Shown here piece by piece: positions 9,502 to 20,818 of a stretch of DNA of 64,000 bases (its first letter is position 1; each line of letters begins with the position of its first letter). The translations under genes were made by a program, and so were the position numbers. This DNA comes from Vicia villosa (taxonomy: Eukaryota > Streptophyta > Magnoliopsida > Fabales > Fabaceae), in contig NC_081183.1 of the NCBI RefSeq assembly GCF_029867415.1, forward strand, positions 36,538,655 to 36,602,654, given 5' to 3'. The notes beneath the pieces were generated by a model. That model made no database searches and had not been told where the DNA came from. It saw only the letters and a list, made by a program, of their open reading frames with translations.

Positions 9502-12343
9502 TGTAACGCCCCGAATTTAATTAATTATTTAATTAAATTGATCGAGGATTTATTCATTAGAATTAGTTGAAGTCGAGGTTTATCGGTATTATTCTACAAA
9601 CGTAATGGATTATTATGTTGATTTGAGCAGATAAGTTATGGTCAGATTAATAAGTCGGATTAGTCAGAGATGTACAATTGCGAGTTAGTATTGTTAAAGT
9701 CATGGATCGATGGTAAATGTGGAATATTATTGGAAATAATATTTGGTTATGTTGTGTGGTTATTTATTTATGTGTGTTATTTGGCTTAATGGAGTAATTA
9801 AAGAGAGATTATGAATTGAGACTAAGTGGAAAGAATATAACACAATGGATGGGTTATGGGTTAAGCCCATTAGTGAGAAAAGATAGTAGAGTTAGGGTTT
9901 TAGAGATTAAACCTCATAACTCATTTTGTGGAAAAGAAGAGAAAGAAGAGAAAGAAGAGAAAGAAGAGAAATAAGAGAGGAAGAGAAGAAAGTTATGGCA
10001 TGAAGAGAGGGATGACTCCATTAAAGGTGAAGCTTTTGCTAAGGTAAGGGTGGGGTTCTTACTTTCTAAGGGTTGGCATGATGATGTATATGGTGGGTTA
10101 GATTGTATGTTATTCTCCATGGAAGTTGTGTGTAGAGATGTTAGGGCTTATGAACAAATGTGTAAATTCATGATTTGAAATGTGTTTAATTGATGCTTAA
10201 TGATGTTGTGATGTTAGAAGATCCATAATATGTGTTGTATTTGTGTTTATAACATGTATTATGTGGTTGTTCGTGATGCTTGGTGTTTTCCAACTTGATT
10301 GGGTTGAGTTTAGGGGTTTTGGGATGAAATTCGTATGCTGTTTTCGTGTTTTGGGGGTTTCTGAAATCGCCAGTTCGCGCCGCGAACCTCTGTTGGCGCC
10401 GCGAACTGCTTGGCAGAAAGTTGGGAATTTTTGAATTCGCTCAGTTCGCGCCGCGAACCCTGTTTTGCAGAACTTTTTTTTCTAAACTTTGAAATGATGT
10501 AACTTTTGATTCGTAACTCCGTTTTAGACGCCGTTCGAAGCGTTAGAAAGCTAACGCAATGAACTATATCATGATGCAATAAAATGATTCATAGGACCTA
10601 TTCTCCTATTATGTTTATTAGGATTAAGTGATGAACTATGTTGTGTTAACATGTGAAGTATGTTCTTTGCTATGAATCAATGTAACCATGTTGCGGTATA
10701 ACTTGATGTGTATTTTCCTTATGACGATACAATGTTATTGAAATGATAATATGTGCCTTCCTTTTAATGAGATAATGAGATATGTGATGATATGCATAAT
10801 TGATAAAGATGTTGTATGATATATGTGATTAATTGTGCGTATTTGATATGTATGAGTCGACGATGATGCCATGTGATGAATTAAGAATATATATGTCTTT
10901 ATTAGGAAGTGGAATATAATGTGTTATGACGATTACTTGAATTAAGGAATATGAAGAATTTGTTGATGTTGTTGGTGATGTGATGAATTGTTGATGTTTG
11001 TCGTTAACATGATGAATTGTTGTTGTTGTAACATGATGAATTGTTGTTGTTGTTGTTGTAACATGTTGATGTTTGTTGTTGTTGTGCAATATGTTGAATT
11101 GTTATTGCTTCTATAACATGATGAATTTGTCGTTGTTGTTGTAGACCCTATGGTCACTATTGATAAGTTGTATAATGTTGATAAGTTGTATTGTGATGTA
11201 TTGTGAGGTGAATTATTGTTGTATGATGATGCAACATAGTGACGTGATTGTGAAGTGATGCATTCTTATGAATGATGATGATTTTGTTGTTGTTGAAGTT
11301 CGACATTATATTGATAATGTTCGATGGTGATTTAGACGATGTTGTGATGTATTGTTTATGTGTTTGTGTGGATGTTACATTTATTGAGTCACATCCATTG
11401 CATAAAGAGATGGTGGCCTTAATGGCAAAAGCGACGGTGGCCTTGATGGCAAATAGCGACGGTGTGCCCAATGGCAAATTTTGAGACGGTGGGAGTTTTA
11501 CTCCGATTGGTACCACATGCATTTGCATAAGTCGAGTCACATGTGAATTGCATTTGAGTCTTATTTGATTATGTTTGTGGTGACGTGATGACTTGATGAT
11601 GAGATGTTTGTTGTGATGTGTTGGAATCATACTTGTGAATTGCATATATTGTCATGATTGATTGTTGACATTGTTGCCATTTCATAAGTTGATTATGTTA
11701 TTTGAATTGTTGAGACGATGATATGCTTGTTGTGATGTGATGGTAGTATAATTGTGATTTGAATATGTTGTCTTAATTGATTAACGATATTGTTGCTATC
11801 TTGAAAGTCGTATAATATTGATGAGTTGTTTTGTGATGAAAGTTGTTGTAAGATGTTATGTGATGCGAAGTGGTGAAATTATGTATGATCTATATCTGCT
11901 ATATTATTTATCATGCATTCCTTTATATTGTAATATATCTCACCCCTTTGCTGATATTTCCCCTACCATGGGAAATGGGCAGGTACTCAAGATTAGCCGT
12001 GGTTGTTCGAGTTCATTTATGTGAAGTCTTGATGTTGCTTTATGGCAAGTTGAGTCGGTGTCCATTGCTTTGATACGTAGCACTCGGGGGGAATAGTCGA
12101 TTATTACTTGATTGTTGTATTCTATGATGACAGTTGTGATAAGTTGAATATAAAGATGTTTATAAGTTGAAATTGGAAGATGTTGGATAAAGTTTTGTTT
12201 TCCGAATGCTATGTATCTGCGTTGATTGCAATATGAGTATGTTTGTTGGTTTAAGTCGAATTGTGACATCCCATCTTTGATGAATATTTTTAAATGCACT
12301 CTGATTTTCGCTTATAATTGCGGGGTAGATTTGGGGTGTTACA
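9502..12343 (+). repeat. 5' LTR of the Tekay-like element (2842 bp)
   Basis: TG...CA borders, tgtaacgcccc to ggggtgttaca. It holds an AGAAG pentanucleotide array near 9935-9975, GC-rich palindromes near 10373-10458, and GTT trinucleotide runs near 10975-11150 which produce long Thr/His/Asn-rich open frames on the minus strand that are not genes. It retains the uninterrupted target site of the solo LTR (gtttg at 11362-11366). Confidence 0.9.
10373..10458. repeat. GC-rich palindrome doublet in the Tekay-like LTR
   Basis: GTTCGCGCCGCGAAC (7-base arms around one base) occurs at 10373-10387 and again at 10444-10458, with a half copy (ggcgccgcgaac) between them. The 3' LTR carries an additional 18-base copy near 15400. 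Such GC density is unusual in this AT-rich LTR. Confidence 0.8.
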
Positions 12344-14454
12344 ATAGGTATCAGAGCAGGTCGGTCTGTCCGGCCAATGTTGTCTAATGATGTTTATTCC
12401 CGTGTACACGACGAGTGTGTGAAACACTGTTGGTACTTGTTGTTCTTCTGATCATTTGTCTGCAGGAGTTGGTTTGAAGCTAAGTGGGGGAGAAGCTATG
12501 CTTCTCGGTTCTGTTTCAATTGTAGGATGTAGTATGCTGCTGAGGGCGACAGTACAAGTGTTGTTGGAGTTTGTTGTTTCCTGAATCGAAGATGACTTGG
12601 ATTTAAGATTTTTGTTGCTAATTAAGTGGAGCATCTTGAGGAAGAGGATGAGCAGGAATTTTTGATGTTCACTTCTCGAAGGATGAGGAGCTATGTAGAG
12701 GTTGTTGGTATGTGAGTATGGTGCAAGCTCCTGATGTGTCTGAAGGTAACTGTAAGTAATGAGAATAAATTTTAGAAGATGGAATTTAGAAAGTGCGATG
12801 TTCCAGTGCTGCTGATGGACTGTGAAGTTGTTGGTTGAGCAACCTTGCGTAAGATGTCGATGTGGGATCAGTGATTAAAAGAAGTATTGCTGTAAGATTG
12901 ATGCAAGTGATTGAGGCAGTAGTAGAAGCCATTGAAACTTTCTGAAGCGCGAGTAAGAATTGGTAATGCAAAGAGATGAGTATGATTTCAATAATAAGAA
13001 GTGAGGATAATGGCGTATAGGAATTTTGTTCTGATGTATCGTCAGAGGTGTTTTAGTAGGAAGCCGCAAGACGTTGGTGTTAGCTTGTACAGATGATTTT
13101 GGAAGATTAGTGGATTATAGAATTTTAGTGCTTCTGGTGATATGAGTACAAGTTGGAAAAGAACATTATTAATGTTGGTAATGATGGTTTATACTCCATT
13201 ATGGTTGTCGGCTATTTATTGACAAATTGAGGACTTGATCACCCTTAATCTCTTGTTGATAGTAGACGAAATCGTGATTGGATGGCATAGACATATCTTG
13301 CTAGCTTGATAGTGCGTAAAGGGATGAATGTTATGTCGTGAAGATGGTTGTTCTCTGGTTGGTATGAATTAATGGAAAAGTATCCAAGAGTAGTTGAGAA
13401 GTAATGAACAGGTCAGAGAAGTTGGTTTATAGGCGAGATAACGTCGCAAAGTGAGGGATTGAGAATGTCGAGTGAACAATGATTTTGTGATGGATGTTTA
13501 AGGAAGTCTGAACTAGATTAAGACTTGTGAACCATATGATTGACGGAAAGATATAACATGGACAGTGACTTAAGATGGATTATCAGAGTTGCGCAACGGA
13601 TGTGTAAGGTGGCGCAGTTGCTATGCGTGTGTTTTTGTTAGAGGTGAAGAACTAGGCATCGGAAGCCTAGGGGAATGGTATGTTTGTATCTGCATGTTTG
13701 ATTTGGTGGGCTGTTAAGATGAGAACGAGGTATCGTAAATATGGTATTTTTGCCGAGTTTATAAGGACAATACTAGAGTTGTTAGTTGATGGTGGAGTTG
13801 GGTGTATTCGTCGAGGTAATCTTGTTAAGTTGGCGCTATAGTAATTTGGTTTCTGTTGTCGTTATGTTGTTGTTAGACTCTGTAAGTAAGAAGTGATATT
13901 TCGTACTATGACTGAGTTGAGTATGCTGGCTATGTTGATGTCACTATAAGAGTGATACAATGAGGTGGAGAGAAAGTTGTTGGCGTTTGTTGAAGATTGG
14001 CATGTATAATTATGGGAATGAAAGTACGTATATGTTCTGATGTTGAGAATGATGTTGTTATGATAATGGTATAGCGTTGGACACCCGAGTATATGAGGAT
14101 TATGATTGTTACTACCTTAAGGATCGATAGTCAAGGTATTGTTGAACAGTGATGACTCTGTTGCTAAGTTAATGAAGTAAGATTGTATCTCCACATTTAA
14201 GCGTGTTATGGTTGTTGACTTGTTGCTACCTTAAGTGTTGGTAAGTCGGTAGGTTCGTGAAGTGGTCGGTAAGTTGTTGACAAGTATGTCGTGGAAATGT
14301 CGAATAATTGACGCTGGATTTAAGCCAGATTGAGTTATTTTGGTAGTCGAAGTGTTGTCTAACGCAATTGAGAAATTGGAGAATTGGGAGCGAAGTTGAG
14401 GACGGTTATGACGGATGGATTTTCGAGGACGAAAATATTCTAAGTGGGGAGAGT
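12344..14454 (+). other. non-coding internal region of the Tekay-like element
   Basis: The primer site is at 12345-12357 and the polypurine tract at 14441-14454. Between them all frames are broken every few dozen codons, and no capsid, zinc knuckle, protease, RT or integrase motif was seen. Only the extreme 3' end still resembles the coding end of del-type elements (tttcgaggacgaaa at 14421-14434). The interior therefore appears to be retained for packaging and reverse transcription only. Confidence 0.7.
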
Positions 14455-17400
14455 TGTAACGCCCCAAATTTAATTAATTATTTAATTAAATTGATCGAGG
14501 ATTTATTCATTGGAATTAGTTGAAGTCGAGGTTTATCGATATTATTCTACAAACGTAATGGATTATTATGTTGATTTGAGCAGATAAGTTATGGTCAGAT
14601 TAATAAGTCGGATTAGTCAGAGATGTACAATTGCGAGTTAGTATTGTTAAAGTCATGGATCGATGGTAAATGTGGAATATTATTGGAAATAATATTTGGT
14701 TATGTTGTGTGGTTATTTATTTATGTGTGTTATTTGACTTAATGGAGTAATTAAAGAGAGATTATGGATTGAGACTAAGTGGAAAGAATATAACACAATG
14801 GATGGGTTATGGGTTAAGCCCATTAGTGAGAAAAGATAGTAGAGTTAGGGTTTTAGAGATTAAACCTCATAACTCATTTTGTGGAAAAGAAGAGAAAGAA
14901 GAGAAAGAAGAGAAAGAAGAGAGGAAGAGAAGAAAGTTATGGCATGAAGAGAGGGATGACTCCATTAAAGGTGAAGCTTTTGCTAAGGTAAGGGTGGGGT
15001 TCTTACTTTCTAAGGGTTGGCATGATGATGTATATGGTGGGTTAGATTGTATGTTATTCTCCATGGAAGTTGTGTGTAGAGATGTTAGGGTTTATGAACA
15101 AATGTGTAAATTCATGATTTGAAATGTGTTTAATTGATGCTTAATGATGTTGTGATGTTAGAAGATCCATAATATGTGTTGTATTTGTGTTTATAACATG
15201 TATTATGTGGTTGTTCGTGATGCTTGGTGTTTTCCAACTTGATTGGGTTGAGTTTAGGGGTTTTGGGATGAAATTCGTATGATGTTTTCGTGTTTTGGGG
15301 GTTTCTGAAATTGCCAGTTCGCGCCGCGAACCTCTGTTGGCGCCACGAACTGCTTGGCAGAAAGTTGGGAATTTTTGAATTCGCTCAGTTCGCGCCGCGA
15401 ACCCTGTTGGCGCCGCGAACCCTGTTTTGCAGAACTTTTTTTTCTAAACTTTGAAATGATGTAACTTTTGATTCGTAACTCCGTTTTAGACGCCGTTCGA
15501 AGCGTTATAAAGCTAACGCAATGAACTATATCATGATGAAATAAAATGATTCATAGGACCTATTCTCCTATTATGTTTATTAGGATTAAGTGATGAACTA
15601 TGTTGTGTTAACATGTGAAGTATGTTCTTTGCTATGAATCAATGTAACCATGTTGCGGTGTAACTTGATGTGTATTTTCCTTATGACGATACAATGTTAT
15701 TGAAATGATAATATGTGCCTTCCTTATAATGAGATAATGAGATATGTGATGATATGCATAATTGATAAAGATGTTGTATGCTATATGTGATTAATTGTGC
15801 GTATTTGATATGTATGAGTCGACGACGATGCCATGTGATGAATTAAGAATATATATGTCTTTATTAGGAAGTGGAATATAATGTGTTATGACGATTACTT
15901 GAATTAAGGAATATGAAGAATTTGTTGATGTTGTTGGTGATGTGATGAATTGTTGATGTTTGTCGTTAACATGATGAATTATTGTTGTTGTAACATGATG
16001 AATTGTTGTTGTTGTTGTTGTTGTAACATGTTGATGTTTGTTGTTGTTGTGCAATATGTTGAATTGCTATTGCTTCTATAACATGATGAATTTGTCGTTG
16101 TCGTTGTAGACCCTATGGTCACTATTGATAAGTTGTATAATGTTGATAAGTTGTATTGTGATGTATTGTGAGGTGAATTATTGTTGTATGATGATGCAAC
16201 ATAGTGACGTGATTGTGAAGTGATGCATTCTTATGAATGATGATGATTTTGTTGTTGTTGAAGTTCGACATTATATTGATAATGTTCGATGGTGATTTAG
16301 ACGATGTTGTGATGTATTGTTTATGTGTTTGTGAAGGATAGAAAAACACTTAGAAAGGGGGGGTTTGAATAAGTGTAGTCTAAAAACTTGAACGATAAAA
16401 ACAATTTGCACAGTTATTTTTATCCTGGTTCGTTGTTAACTAAACTACTCCAGTCGACCCCCACGGAGTGATTTACCTCACCTGAGGATTTAATCCACTA
16501 ATCGCAACAGATTACAATGGTTTTCCACTTAGCCCACGACTAAGTCTTCTAGAGTATCCTGATGACAACCTGATCACTCTAGGAACAAATGCTTAGACAC
16601 AAGCTAAGACTTTCTTAGAGTATCCTGACCACCACGTGATCACTCTAATTACAACTGCTTAGACACAAGCTAAGACTTCCTAGAGTATCCTGATCAACAC
16701 TTGATCACTCTAGTTACTTACAAATTAATGTAATCAATTCTAAGAGTATTACAAATGCTTCTGAAAAGCTATAATCACAACAGTGATATTTCTCTTAACG
16801 TTTAAGCTTAATCTCACTAATATATTACAACAGCAATGTAGTGAGCTTTGATGAAGATGAAGTTTGAGAGCTTTGATTTGAACAGCGTTTCAGCAAGTTT
16901 TTCAGGATAAGTTCGTTCAGGATTGGTAACCTTGCTTCTCATCAGAACTTCATATTTATAGGCACTTGAGAAGATGACCGTTGGGAGCATTTAATGCTTT
17001 GCGTATTCCGTACAGCATTGCATTTAATGTTTCACGCTTTTGTCAACTACCTCGAGCCTTGTTCACGCTGTGTCTACTGACGTTGCCTTTAATAGCTTCC
17101 AACGTTCCTTTTGTCAGTCAGCGTAGCCTGCCACCTGTACTTTCTTCTGATCTGATGTTTGTGTATACAACGTTTGAATATCATCAGAGTCAAACAGCTT
17201 GGTGCATAGCATCTTCTTGTCTTCTGACCTTTAAGTGCTTCTGAGCGTGATACCATGAGAACTTCAGTGCTTCTGCTTCTGATCTCAAGTTCTTCTGATG
17301 CTTCCATAGACCCATGTTCTGATTCTGCCTTGACCATCTTCTGATGTCTTGCCAGACCATGTTCTGATGTTGCATGCTGAACCTTCTGAGTCAAAGCTTC

Positions 17401-18527
17401 TGAGCGCTGATTTGTGCATACTCTTTATATATTTCCTGAAAGGGAAATTGCAATGTATTAGAGTACCACATTATCTCACACAAAATTCATATCCTTGTTA
17501 TCATCAAAACTAAGAATATTGATCAGAACAAATCTTGTTCTAACAGTTTGTGTGGATGTTACATTTATTGAGTCACATCCATTGCATAAAGAGACGGTGG
17601 CCTTAATGGCAAAAGCGACGGTGGCCTTGATGGCAAATAGCGACGGTGTGCCCAATGGCAAATTTTGAGACGGTGGGAGTTTTACTCCGAATGGTACCAC
17701 ATGCATTTGCATAAGTCGAGTCACATGTGAATTGCATTTGAGTCTTATTTGATTATGTTTGTGGTGACGTGATGACTTGATGATGAGATGTTTGTTGTGA
17801 TGTGTTGGAATCATACTTGTGAATTGCATATATTGTCATGATTGATTGTTGACATTGTTGCCATTTCATAAGTTGATTATGTTATTTGAATTGTTGAGAC
17901 GATGATATGCTTGTTGTGACGTGATGGTAGTATAATTGTGATTTGAATATGTTGTCTTAATTGATTAACGATATTGTTGCTATCTTGAAAGTCGTATAAT
18001 ATTGATGAGTTGTTTTGTGATGAAAGTTGTTGTAAGATGTTATGTGATGCGAATTGGTGAAATTATGTATGATCTATATCTGCTATATTATTTATCATGC
18101 ATTCATTTATATTGTAATATATCTCACCCCTTTGCTGATATTTCCCCTACCATGGGAAATGGGCAGGTACTCAAGATTAGCCGTGGTTGTTCGAGTTCAT
18201 TTATGTGAAGTCTTGATGTTGCTTTATGGCAAGTTGAGTCGGTGTCCATTGCTCTGATACGTAGCACTCGGGGGGAATAGTCGATTATTACTTGATTGTT
18301 GTATTCTATGATGACAGTTGTGATAAGTTGAATATAAAGATGTTTATAAGTTGAAATTGGAAGATGTTGGATAAAGTTTTGTTTTCCGAATGCTATGTAT
18401 CTGTGTTGATTGCAATATGAGTATGTTTGTTGGTTTAAGTCGAATTGTGACATCCCATATTTGATGAATATTTTTAAATGCACTCTGATTTTCGCTTATA
18501 ATTGCGGGGTAGATTTGGGGTGTTACA
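14455..18527 (+). repeat. 3' LTR of the Tekay-like element, interrupted
   Basis: Total 4073 bp. Removing the solo LTR and one copy of its 5-bp duplication leaves 2854 bp, 12 more than the 5' LTR. The difference is fully explained by minus 9 in the AGAAG array, plus 18 in the GC palindrome and plus 3 in a GTT run. Confidence 0.9.
16332..17545 (-). mobile_element. solo LTR of the SIRE-like copia family
   Basis: A 1214-bp LTR with TG...CA ends, flanked by GTTTG (16327-16331 and 17546-17550) and with no internal sequence. It is very similar to the LTR at 3687-4904, including the TATA box near 17421. A solo LTR forms when the two LTRs of a full insertion recombine. The related, uninterrupted site in the other LTR of the host element (11362-11366) proves the insertion. 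Confidence 0.95.
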
Positions 18528-18532
18528 TGTTT

Positions 18533-18726
18533 CTTCGTCTTTACTTCTAAACTTCAATATCTGCACAAATAACACCCAAAGTGACGCAAGTTGTTCTACA
18601 ATTAGTATCGAACCTCTAAAGTTCAATTCTAACTATAAAATCCTTAAAAAGCACAAGATATGTTCACTTCCAGCTCAAAAGGTAGTTAATTTGACAAATG
18701 AAAACACTACTAATTCACTCCTAACA
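18533..18726 (-). repeat. 3' LTR of the Athila-like element, inner part
   Basis: Resumes cttcgtctttacttc after the nested element and ends ctcctaaca, matching 23376-23569 of the other LTR. A polypurine tract on the minus strand (plus-strand aactctccccaacttag, 18727-18743) follows directly, confirming that the internal region lies to the right and the element reads leftward. Confidence 0.9.
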
Positions 18727-20483
18727 AACTCTCCCCAACTTAGAGTTTTGTTTGTCCCTAAACAAAATTACTTACCTCAATGAATACAACAAAACATACC
18801 AACAATCATGCAACAAGTTTTCCAAAAAGGTTTTTCAAGTGGTTCGATTCAGTAACCAAATCAGATACTCTTCCTCTTCCTTCAAACTCAGAACATACAC
18901 ATGAAACAGATTTTGAAAGAAAATTACCTTCAGAAGTTCAAAACACTACACAATTGCAATTGAATCAGCACTAATCACTCTCATCAAAAAGTATGATGAA
19001 TAATAGAGGGGTTAAACACTCATCCAAACAATTAAATCAACAAGAATCCATATCATACGTTCACCATATTGTTAGCATCAAGTCCTGTGGAATCTGAGAA
19101 TCAGAAGGTCTTTCCAGGGTTGTAATGTGGTTTAGATTCAAAGAAAAGAAGATAATCAAGGGTTGTTCCTATTCTAGGGAAGCATCCGAATCATAACTCC
19201 TTCCTTTTTCTTTATACCTTTAACTTTCTCACCCATTCCTCTTTTTCACTCGTAGCTCGATGTTTCTCCTTTTTTTTCAACAGCTGTTTACTTTCAAACG
19301 TTGTTCTTCTTTTGTTTCTTCTCTTCTTTTATTTTTTTCAAGCTACGAATTTCTTTCGTTCTTTGCAAATCATCACCTATATACTTACTCTTCTTTTGGT
19401 TATGACTCTCCCCAACTTGGAGATCAACCTGTATCTAGATTCTATGCATGCTCCCCTACTTTCTATGAAGGTCAAAGAGAAAACACATCACCAAAGTTTA
19501 TAGTTGATGGTCCAAAACAAAACTTTTTATTTAGATCAAAACTCACCAGGTGTTTCCTTGGTGCATATGATGAAACTTATCTTGACCTCATGCTCAAAGA
19601 ATGGTTAGAAAAGGATCACACTCTCACAGAAGAAAATAAGTTTTAAGATGGAATCGGCTCAAAGAAACTCTCGGATTCAAAAAAATGCCTAAATCACTTC
19701 CACAGATTTCCGCAAATGATGCGAAAAACGGTTTAACATAATACAAACAAGTCAAAATAATTGATGGTCTCATGCATATCGTAAATAATAGAAAGCTTTC
19801 CTCATAATGGTTAAGGCTAAGCTGATCCAACAAAAATAATGTACCATAAAGAACTTCTGCCAGTATTTACTAACAACCTACGTTTCATGCACACACTAAG
19901 AGTTTAAGTTCGAAAATTCATACCTGCCTTGTCACTTATTGAAAAAGGAAGTGAAAAATTAATTTTTGAAAAATTTTCACTCACTACCACTTTCATGCAT
20001 GTTGCTCCATTGTTGGTACTTTCATTATCTTGCTTGAGCTTTTCATTATGTTGTGGAACTACTCATTCTAAACTGGGGGCAACTAAATCAAAATAAAATA
20101 TCATCAACTAAATCAAAATAAAATATCATCATGACAGTTATCATAAACGAAATAGCTCACTATCCCCTTCTGGTTACTCCTGGAACTCATCTGGTCGAGC
20201 ACCTGTATCTCCCCCCAAAAGAAGAGGATTGGGCTCCGGCTAACCACAGTACGCAAGGCAACTGAGGGCAGGTTAGAGGAAAAAAAATCTGCTTTTGCAT
20301 CACCGCGGCGCACACAGATCTTCCGCGACGCGCGAAAGCTTCTGCCAATGTGTCGCGCCTCGGTATGAGGTCTCGCGGCGCGGTGCTGCATTTTTCTTAG
20401 GTTTCTGTTCCTGCTCAATCAAACCGGTCTGATGATACATAAAAACTTAAAATAAAAAACGAGAAAACAATAAAAACTTACTG
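18727..20483 (-). other. untranslated 3' region of the Athila-like element
   Basis: Follows the integrase stub in transcript sense. No conserved coding motif was found. Open frames of 60-130 codons on either strand (for example 19260-19646) lack recognisable domains. A GC-rich island with repeated cgcgg/gcgcg words lies at 20300-20400. Athila elements have a long segment at this place, sometimes with an env-like frame; none is evident here. Confidence 0.5.
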
Positions 20484-20535
20484 CGTTGGGTTGCCTTCCA
20501 ACGAGCGCTTTGTTTAACGTCGTTTGAGCTCGACG
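20484..20535 (-). other. conserved hairpin motif at the end of the Athila-like coding part
   Basis: The arms CGTTGG (20484-20489) and CCAACG (20498-20503) enclose eight bases. The word agcgctttgtttaacg follows on the plus strand. A closely similar motif with one compensated base pair is found at 58977-58994 in a different Athila-like element of this window, also between coding remnant and untranslated region. Confidence 0.6.
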
Positions 20536-20545
20536 ATCAACGCTT

Positions 20546-20755
20546 TCAAGGAACTAAAAATGGTGCATGTTGCTCCACTCCCCCGAAGTAATCTTTCAAC
20601 CATTTTCCATTAACGGTCCAACTCTCATTTGTCTTAGGATTCTCTACCATAATGGCTCCATAATTGCATACCTCTTTTACCACAAATGGTCCCGACCATT
20701 TTAACTTCCCTTTATTCGGAAATAACTTGAGTCTTGATTTGCACAAGAGCACCAT
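20546..20755 (-). pseudogene. integrase C-terminal stub
   Basis: About 70 codons reading RLKLFPNKGKLKWSGPFVV, the C-terminal domain typical of Athila-lineage integrases (..LKLFPGKLKSRWSGPF..). This piece normally follows the catalytic core, which is missing. Only about 60 bases separate it from the gag-protease frame. It therefore marks the downstream edge of a large internal deletion that removed RT, RNase H and the integrase core. Confidence 0.75.
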
Positions 20756-20818
20756 TTTTCCAACTTGAATTTCTTTGTGGCTGATGTTTCTATCATGAGA
20801 TGCTTTCAGTTTGTCTTT

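Larger units (their letters stand above)
9502..18527 (+). mobile_element. Tekay-like large non-coding LTR derivative (LARD type)
   Basis: Starts tgtaacgcccc, ends ggggtgttaca, and is flanked by TGTTT (9497-9501 and 18528-18532). The LTRs are about 2.84 kb. The primer site taggtatcagagc, the polypurine tract taagtggggagagt and the preceding words tttcgaggacgaaa are those of Tekay/del chromoviruses. Only about 2.1 kb lies between the LTRs and no gag or pol frame could be found there. The two LTRs differ by about 1% plus three small repeat-length changes. The element therefore moved fairly recently using enzymes from elsewhere. Confidence 0.88.

Noticed and set aside
10829..11645. Thr/His/Asn-rich open frames in the Tekay-like LTRs (also 15791-16349)
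   Set aside because: Produced by GTT and GAT microsatellites in the LTR; repeated in both LTRs, no domain.
19260..19646. 128-codon plus-strand frame in the Athila-like interior
   Set aside because: Antisense to the element, Phe/Ser-rich low complexity start, no recognisable domain; insufficient support as an antisense gene.
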